Source: Trochalopteron elliotii (taxonomy: Eukaryota > Chordata > Aves > Passeriformes > Leiothrichidae). Taken from it: a stretch of 64,000 nucleotides of DNA. Under the pieces are notes generated by a model. It worked only from the letters and a program-made list of their open reading frames with translations. It had not been told where the DNA came from and searched no databases. The DNA is taken from positions 1,481,284 through 1,545,283 of the forward strand of contig JANPWX010000034.1 in the NCBI GenBank assembly GCA_024734555.1. The letters are read 5' to 3'. The position numbers and the translations under genes were made by a program. How positions within the stretch are numbered: the stretch's first letter is position 1; each line of letters opens with the position of its first letter. This document shows, piece by piece, positions 57,199 to 64,000 of the stretch.

Positions 57199-57340
57199 TC
57201 ACATCCCTGGAAGTACTCAAGGCCAGGCTGGACTGGGCTCTGAGCAACCTTGTCTAGTGAAAGATGTCTCTGCCCCTGGCAGGGGATTGGAATGAGAACA
57301 TTTTTAAGGTCCCTTCCAGCCCAAATCCTTCCATGATTCA
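57199..57340 (+). mobile_element. CR1 LINE 3' fragment
   Basis: CATCCCTGGAAGTACTCAAG, then GGCCAGGCTGGACTGGGCTC, CCCTGGCAGGGGATTGGAAT and AAGGTCCCTTCCAGCCCAAA follow the CR1 3' consensus. The end is a degraded CCTTCCATGATTC. Only about 140 bases remain. Confidence 0.92.
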
Positions 57341-58043
57341 AGAAAATTGCATCCTTGCTGGGAGCGATGCTGTAATAATGTGTGGATGGGGAAGTGATCC
57401 AGGCACTTTGGCTTTCTCTCAATTAAACCTTACAGCAGGTTTACTTGTTGGAATCGGAGATTTAAAATGAAAATGGAGACATTCAAATGAAGGTAGCACA
57501 CAGAGTCTGATGGTGATGGAAAATGGCTGTGAAACATTAGGGATAGCAGACTGAAACCTCAGACAGTCAGAAGGCAAATGAAGAGTAAAGATAAAAAGTT
57601 CCTTAGAGGTGTTTGCTCCAAAAAGAAAATATTAAAATAAAAATATTGCGGAAGCAGATTGGTACTGATGCATACCTGAAAGATTTGGCAATTCAAGGAA
57701 AGAAAATGCTCAAAAAAAAAAAAGAAATTAGAATTGCATGTATTGTTTGAAAGGCTGCCTTAGAAGTGCCATTGGCATGTGTGGCATGTTCTGAAATTGC
57801 TTGGGAGAGTATATTGGATTGGGGTGGGGAAGGGAGGGAGAGACTAATTATATATAATCTTAAAATGAATTATGTGATATAAATGTAATGAAAGCAAATC
57901 CTGTTCCTGGAGAGACTTTTCAGTTTGCATTTTGATATCCTAGGGCAATGGCATGTTGCTCTCTGACAGACAACCATTTGATTTGGAAATATGTGAATAA
58001 TTGAGAAGTGAAACCTCTTTGAATTTGTTCCTTTCCCCTCTAG
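57341..58043. other. AT-rich single-copy DNA
   Basis: A12 at 57712-57723 and an AT-rich segment with TAATTATATATAATC at about 57845-57859. No coding unit. The right end is a strong pyrimidine tract leading to the possible exon at 58044. Confidence 0.4.
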
Positions 58044-58207
58044 CATTTGAAGGACTAATTATAGGAAGAGATGCAGAATGCCCTGTGCAGGCATGGATGC
58101 AGCCAAGTTTCTACTTTGCTGGTTGCATGAGTCACTGCGCTGCATCCTGTGCTCTTTGATATGTGTCCTTGCTTCGAAAATTATATATTTATTTTACAGA
58201 TGGAGAG
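58044..58207 (+). ncRNA. Possible non-coding exon, strong splice signals
   Basis: The best acceptor-donor pair found by eye: TTGTTCCTTTCCCCTCTAG ends at 58043, and GAG|GTAAGTG begins at 58208. The 164 bases between have stop codons in all three + frames, the latest a TGA near 58158, so it is unlikely to be an internal coding exon. A long non-coding RNA exon, an untranslated exon, or chance are the options. A second acceptor (TTTATTTTACAG, ending 58199) lies just before the same donor. Confidence 0.22.
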
Positions 58208-60959
58208 GTAAGTGTGTTATGCTCCACGTCAGTGAGCCCTTGCTGGAGACACCTGTGCCAAAAGGCTGCTCAGCAGTCGGTGGTGGAGGCTGGGAAGGGG
58301 CTGGGACGTGCGGGTGGTTGGGTAGGAGTAAACACCAATGTGAGGAGTGAAAGCTTCAGCATCTTGGCAAGGCTTGTGCTGCTGGCTCGGCTCAGAGGCA
58401 GCGCCCTATTTTAAGATTATTTCAAAATGGGTCTGAGGATCCTCCTGTCTGCAGTTCTCTGCTTACCAGCAGCTGGATGCTGACCCTGTTCCAGGCAGGA
58501 GGGACCATCTCTGCACTGTCAGGCCCCTGGGTGGCACAGGTAAAATTGATGTGTCCAACCTGAGCTCTCTGAGGAGAAGAGAGGGTTAATAGCCTCATGG
58601 CTGCTCTGAGGCACTTGGTCTCATTTATCATCTCTGCCTGTGCTCAGCCCCAGGATGGTGGGTGTGCCAGGGGAATTAGGGCCAGTGTTGGGGCAGGAGG
58701 CACCAAAAGCATGAATAAAAATACTCCTCAGTCTGGAAAAAAAAGCAGGATTTTGCTCTCTGGAAGAGTTCACAGATCCTAAATAATACTGTACAAAAGT
58801 ATGAATGTCTTAAAAATACATGAAGTCCTCTCCCACTGAAGGTGTTATGCATGATGGGAGCAAAACTGCTGCTGGGTTGGGCAGTGTGAGGGAAGAGAGG
58901 GAAGCACTTAGAGCAAGGTGATGGATAAAAAGCTCCCAGCCTGTGTGTGAGATCTGTACTTCCCAAGCTGTGCTCAGCAGACTCATTATAGTGTCTTCCC
59001 TCGGGTTTTTGTTGTTTAGGTAACATGGAAAGTTTGGGATCTTCTGACATGGATGAGTCAAATATTCCTGGTGGCTCGTTCCTGACTTGATGTATAACCT
59101 TGAGCTTGGAGTTGTGCCTTCTCCTCTGGCTCTCCCCACCTGAGATAACTGGGATGGTGACATTTGCTGCTGTTTGTAAAGCAGTGCTGGCATGGAGACC
59201 TGCAAAGAGAAATGGGGTAGGATGCAGAATGCTCTGCTCACTGTTCTGGCCAAGAGCCGAGGCGTGAAGTTGCTCAAAATGCAGCACATCCTTTGTCTCA
59301 CCATCTTTAGGCAATATGGTGTTTGGGAAGAATCTTAACACAGTGAGGACCAGATGTATGTAAAGCCCTTGGGGCCATATTGAAATGCAAATGGAAATGA
59401 AATAGTGCATTACTTCCAAGAGTGGTCTAAAGACGAAAATGCCGTGTTGGGAGACTGTGCATGGAAAGTGGATAGCTGGGTGTGAGCCCTGAGAATGCTT
59501 TACCCTGCTGGGAAACCTGCATGCAATGCAGTGTTGTATTTGGGGTTTTGAGGTCATTGTTACGCAGATTATTTAAGCCTGGATGCATTTTTAGCTGGAC
59601 TTTGTCTAAAGAATAAACATAACCAGGGCTGTTTTCCAGTCATCAGCTAAATGGCCAGATCAAGGGCTTGAGTCAGCGATTCTTGCAAAACATTACTGAC
59701 TGTCTTCAAAAATATTTCCTAACACTTCTTGCTTTTGAAAATGTAATCATGCATAAAGTGATGTACGTTAGTTTTGCTTTGCAAATGATTCTGGTGCCTG
59801 GATTCTGTGTGTGTGCTGGCTCTGCTTCTCACTTGCTTGTATGGTGCTCTGCTTCCTACATTCATCCACATACGCCTGAAACACAACCCAAAGATGGGAC
59901 TCGTCCTCTTCCAGGAATAAAAGAGCTACATTACCTCCTTCTGCAAACACAGGATTTATATTTTTGCTGCATTAGGGGTGTGTGGCTTGTATGAGCAAAA
60001 CTAACCTGCATATCCTACTAAAACAGCTGCTGCAAAGTGCTCAAGCTCTTGCTGCAAGGCTTTTAGGTGTGCTTTGGATTTCAATTCAATCTGTAGAACT
60101 ACTTTTCAGTAGAAACACCAATATTCTTCATATTTCATGGTGAGACAGCTAGTCCCCATTAGTTGTCCCATCTAGAAATTGTACTTTGTATAGCAAGGAA
60201 GACAAAATGTTAATTTCTCACTATGCTGAGATGAAAGGGGGTTGTGAGATGCCAGCTGGGATCAAGCACTATGGTGACTTCTCCTTTCCACTTAGATTTT
60301 TCAAAACTGTAAATTGACTTGTGGATACTTAATCTGAGGTGTTTTTGTTAAACAGTTTTTGTTCTCTCAAGAACGAGACACCTTTTCAAAATAGCTTAGG
60401 CTGGCTATTCTGCATGAAAATATTTACTCCCTTTGAAACTCTTGGCCCTTCCAGAATACAGCCAGGCAGGCACGTGGCTTCCTCTACTTCAGTGTAAAGG
60501 TCGCTTATGATGTGTTGCTAATGAATAATTACTACTGCATGCTTCCCTCTTTAAATGGCAGAGGCATCCTTGCTACATAAAACATTAAAAACTTGTTAAG
60601 ATGGAAAATACCAGCAAAGAGATAAAAGCCTCTACAAAATCTCTGCCTATTGGGAAATGGCTGCAAGGGCATCAGGGAAGGACTCTGGCAGGAATAGGGC
60701 TTTGTGCTCTTGTCTCAGCAGCTGTTGGCTCCAAATGGCAGTTCTGGGCTCAGGGCAGTCGTTCGGAGGGATTGGGTTCCTCAAATCCCATTATGAAAAG
60801 AAATGCAGGCAGTCTGGATGGGTGGGGATGGAAATCAAGAGCAAAGTTGCAGTCAATGACATACTGCATTTTGTTGGTCAGTAGCTGCTTGGGTCTTGCA
60901 ACATTTGAATTATTTTTAAATGATGTGTTTAGGTTGATGACATTTCGTATAGGAACTGG
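58208..60959. other. Non-coding DNA with one long open frame
   Basis: The longest frame of the window runs on the - strand from 59557 to 58676 (293 codons). It is rich in His (21 residues), Cys, Phe and Ser, poor in acidic residues, and has no recognisable domain, so chance is likelier than a gene. No transposon was recognised. Confidence 0.4.
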
Positions 60960-61075
60960 ACAATGGCCAGACTAGGCCAGAACAAAAGCCCACCCAGCCT
61001 GGTGGTCTGACCCCGCTTTTTGCTGAAAGATGACAGGGGAGGAACAGCAGAACAAGCAAGTGCATGTAGTCCTTA
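60960..61075. mobile_element. Possible old dispersed repeat, family not named
   Basis: GGCCAGACTAGGCCAGAACA, AAAGCCCACCCAGCCTGGTG, then GGAACAGCAGAACAAGCAAG resemble a dispersed sequence I recall from bird and reptile genomes (a 'GACTAGGTCAGAACAAAGGCCCA'-type unit). I cannot name the family with certainty. Orientation and exact ends are unknown. Confidence 0.35.
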
Positions 61076-61150
61076 AAACATTATGGGGAATCCTCTGAGA
61101 AGTGGCTCCCCACATCACCTGCCTTTTGGGTGAGGAAAGGCTGTGACTGG

Positions 61151-61235
61151 TTCACCCTTCATCACTTGTTGTTTAGCACTTGTTTCATCCTTCATCACTT
61201 GTTTCACTCCTCAGAAGTTGCTTCACTCCTGCAAA
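61151..61235 (+). repeat. Degenerate tandem TTCATCACTTGTTT-like repeat
   Basis: CCCTTCATCACTTGTT (61155-61170) recurs as CCTTCATCACTTGTTT (61189-61204), 33 bases on. Weaker half-units lie between and after (TTTAGCACTTGTTTCAT, CAGAAGTTGCTTCACTCC). Confidence 0.6.
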
Positions 61236-62174
61236 GCAGGGGCCATTGTAGAGATGGAGGAGGTTGATCATAAGTTTTATTCTCTGATTTTCATTCAGCA
61301 CGAAGAAGAGTGCATCTCTTAGTGCTCACCAGAACTCCCAGGATGTAGCTAGAACAGTAGGTTATGTTTCCCTGGGCTTATTGTATTAAAGAAAGTGAAT
61401 CCTCTACTAAAGTATTATATTGAAAATCTTGTGCTGTGTCATGATGCCCATGGAAAATAGGTACAAGCAGCTTGGGCTGACACTTTCCTGTGGTCTTTTC
61501 TTTGTTCCCAAAGATAGATAAAAAGGTGGAGGGATTCCTCTCTGTGCTGCTGCCTTGCTGGGGACAGGTGTGTTCACCTGCTTGTTGATGTGGAAGCAGA
61601 TGGTCCTGCGCCCTCCAAAAAGTTATCAAAAGCTTTGTTTGCTCTTCTCAGATGGCTGCAACACCTTACCAAAGTTCAGGGAAATTGGCTGAAGAGCACT
61701 GGGATCCATGTGTTCTAACCTAGTGGGGAGATTAGTGATTTTATTGCTCAACTGGCTGCTGTCACTGTGAAGCTTTTCACGTTGCCTTGAAACTTTTTAT
61801 TTTCTTTAGTGAAAAATGGAATTTACTGGCGTCACATCTTCCACTTCTGTTCCTACTGATTAGCAGGAGTGTAATGTCACATAAAGTACCTTTTTATTAG
61901 AGAGGTGGGAGTAGTTTGCATGCCTGTCTCCCCAGGTAAATCTGAGAAAGGGGAGGCAGTGAAAAGATGTGTTCAGGGTTGTAGTTGGCTCATCTCTCTG
62001 TAGCTGCCAATCCTCTGTGTGTATGTTCCTGCAGGCACCTCTCCCATGTTGCTCAAGCATGTGGACCAAAACAAGTGATTATTGCATCTTGCTGATGAAG
62101 CTCTTGAGGCAAAAGGAAAGGGTTTGACTGCAGCCTAAAATGATCATGTTACAGGTTATAGAGGAGTATTTGAA
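61236..62174. other. Unremarkable single-copy DNA
   Basis: I can support no feature here. Confidence 0.45.
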
Positions 62175-62508
62175 AGATTTGGGCTGGAATGGACCTTTAA
62201 AGATCCTTTTGTTCTGACCCTCTTCGTCATGGGCAGGGAAACTTTCCATTGACCAGGTTGTTCCAAACCTCATCCCAACTGGCCTTGAACACCTTCAGGA
62301 ATGGGGCATCCACATTTTCTCTGGGCAGCCTGTTGCAGTGCCTCACCACCTACACAGGGAAGAATTTTTTCCTAATTTATACTTAAAATATTTAATTTTA
62401 AAACTATTTCTCCTTGTTCTATCACTACAGGCCTCGGTGAGAAGTCTTCTTCCTGCTTTGCATGTTGAAAGGCTGCAGTAAGATCTCTCTGGAGTCTTCT
62501 CTTGTCTT
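62175..62508 (-). mobile_element. CR1 LINE 3' fragment, inverted
   Basis: The + strand reads the complement of CR1: TGGGCTGGAATGGACCTTTA, TCATGGGCAGGGAAACTTTC, TGGCCTTGAACACCTTCAGG, TCTCTGGGCAGCCTGTTGCA, GTGCCTCACCACCTACACAG, GGAAGAATTTTTTCCTAATT, then AAGGCTGCAGTAAGATCTCT. It stops matching after about 62508. The CR1 3' tip lies at the left. It is old and heavily mutated. Confidence 0.95.
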
Positions 62509-64000
62509 AAATCCTATTGTATTTCCAGTGATAAATCTCTCTAAAGGCTCATGGTATCTCTGAAGGTGCCTAGACAAGGGCACCTCCATCTCCTTATTCA
62601 CATACATCAGCATCTAAATACGTGGGACCAGCATCAGAGATGGTGCTAGTGGATATTCCCACCTATCCCAGGCCAGGAAATTGGGAGTACTGGGTTGAAT
62701 CTTAGAATATTACTTTATGCTGTTTTACGTAATATTGGAGCCTGGTCACCATGGGAACTACATGGCATCCAAATAGAAAGTTGAACTGGAAGGGAATGTA
62801 CCCAGTTTCTGGGCTGGAGCTGTTGAGTTCAGGTCATCCAGAAAGCTTGGATGTGAATGTAGGGTAAGTCCTTCTTTCACTCCACGTGCACGCTGTGGTC
62901 CAAAGTATTTTAGTCTTCCTATGGTGTGAGAAAACCAGGAAGGAAAAGACCTGCCCCAGAGCATGCAGTTATTTTATTGCTTCCCACCTGTGAAACAGGC
63001 AGGATTTCAGCTTCCTGGGACGATCTGCTCAAAACCATTTTTATTTCAAAATGGGATCTGGATTCTGGTTAATGCATGTCATCAAAATGAAAGCTAATAG
63101 GTGACTTTATTTCCCCCCATGCCCCTTTACATAAAATCTCCTCAGCATCTCTTTTATAACTTGTCTTTAGAGAATTACCACTGTTATTCAGATATTTCTT
63201 CCGTGCCTTTCATTATTGTGATAGAAACAATCACTGGAAATTGCATGATGGTATTGGGTTGTGCTACATTCCTTCCTCAGGTTGTTTGACAGCAGCTTTT
63301 TTCAGTAGACCCAAAGGAGAAAGGTATATTTCTGTAAACATGAGACAAGTCCTAAATGTGCTGTAGCCACTTGGGAGAAAATTCCATTGTAAAAGAGGCT
63401 CTTAAAATTGCTCATGTGGGATTTGCCATTAAGAGCATAAAGACTGGAGAAATGGACTTCTGATTTGGCTGGCAACTTGCTTCTCATCCTTGAAGAATTT
63501 TAGGAATGTCTTTACTTCCTTTCAGAGGGCTTAAAGCTAGTTTGTGATTGAAAAGGCCAGAGACCTGCTTTTTTTCCTGCCTCCCTTCTCTTTCAGGCTA
63601 GGTTCTGCTGGCTTGTTAACTCTTGAAATACCAGTGTACACTGGAGAAAGACCTTTTTAAAAATCAGTGGGTTCTTCTGCAAACCTTGAATGGTCTGAAG
63701 GTCTAGAGTGTAATGCGAAAGATGTCCCCTGCACCAAGGAGTTATCAAGTATTTTCACATGAACTGCTGTGGGCTGGATGGAGGAATCTCTGTTTGGGAT
63801 GTGGTAATGGATGCTTGTCCTTTCTCAGTGTAAGACTGGCTATAAATTGTTCTTGTGTTTTTTTGTGCACTTCACTTCCATCATGTTCTTACCCTTTGAG
63901 CTGAAATGCACCAGGGTGACCATAGGTGATTGCTCACGTGCTGAGGGCAATGCAGGTCAGCCTGGCAGCTAAAATGTGCTTGTTTTATTCTCTAGAACAT
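62509..64000. other. Unremarkable single-copy DNA to window end
   Basis: No gene, RNA or transposon was recognised. Short frames are open on both strands without recognisable content. Confidence 0.45.

Noticed and set aside
60601..60975. 124-codon + frame with a good Kozak context
   Set aside because: It ends within a suspected repeat, overlaps another frame, and has no recognised domain.
1..64000. tRNA, rRNA, known microRNA, CRISPR array or bacterial-type operon
   Set aside because: I saw no tRNA B-box, no rRNA segments, no familiar microRNA seed-and-arm sequence and no regularly spaced repeats. The sequence is vertebrate nuclear DNA.

Overview
This is vertebrate nuclear DNA, most likely from a bird. 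Every interspersed repeat I can identify is a CR1 LINE 3' end (eight pieces, about 1.8 kb or 3% of the window). These carry the usual avian tail (CCATGGCAGGGG, then CCCTTCCAACCCAAACCATT, then ATTCTATGATTCTAT). I saw no Alu, B1, L1 or other mammalian repeats. Base composition is AT-leaning, with many T/A homopolymers and G/T-rich low-complexity runs, as is usual for introns and intergenic DNA in birds. No reading frame is recognisable as a known protein, and I saw no tRNA, rRNA or known microRNA. I therefore read the window as non-coding: gene-flanking, intronic or gene-desert sequence.

Layout. The left edge (about 1-240) is the tail of a CpG island, so a promoter or first exon probably lies just outside the window. 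It is followed by a block with repeated TTTATGG/CAATAAA motifs (480-640) and a small CpG-dense islet (2098-2158). From about 2.2 to 13.5 kb there is mostly featureless DNA, with simple repeats and one enhancer-like block (8161-8800). CR1 copies lie at 13575, 15135, 19598, 23076 (remnant), 27582, 43562, 57199 and 62175. Enhancer-like or otherwise atypical single-copy blocks, which keep CpGs and carry dense homeodomain, FOX or POU-type motifs, lie at about 21380-21605, 24704-24900, 28130-28700, 34970-35180, 41600-42010, 42900-43210 and 49040-49350. There is one assembly gap (56180-56274), inside a CTTT microsatellite.

How it may work together. If the blocks are real, this looks like regulatory DNA beside, or in an intron of, a gene whose CpG-island promoter is to the left. 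That is inference: conservation cannot be measured from one sequence. A few segments have convincing paired splice signals. The best are 58044-58207 on +, with an excellent acceptor and donor but no coding frame, and 24704-24790 on -, an 87-base segment open for exactly 29 codons. They are the best candidates for unannotated exons. By-eye searching yields such pairs by chance, so confidence is low. I found no convincing new biological system.
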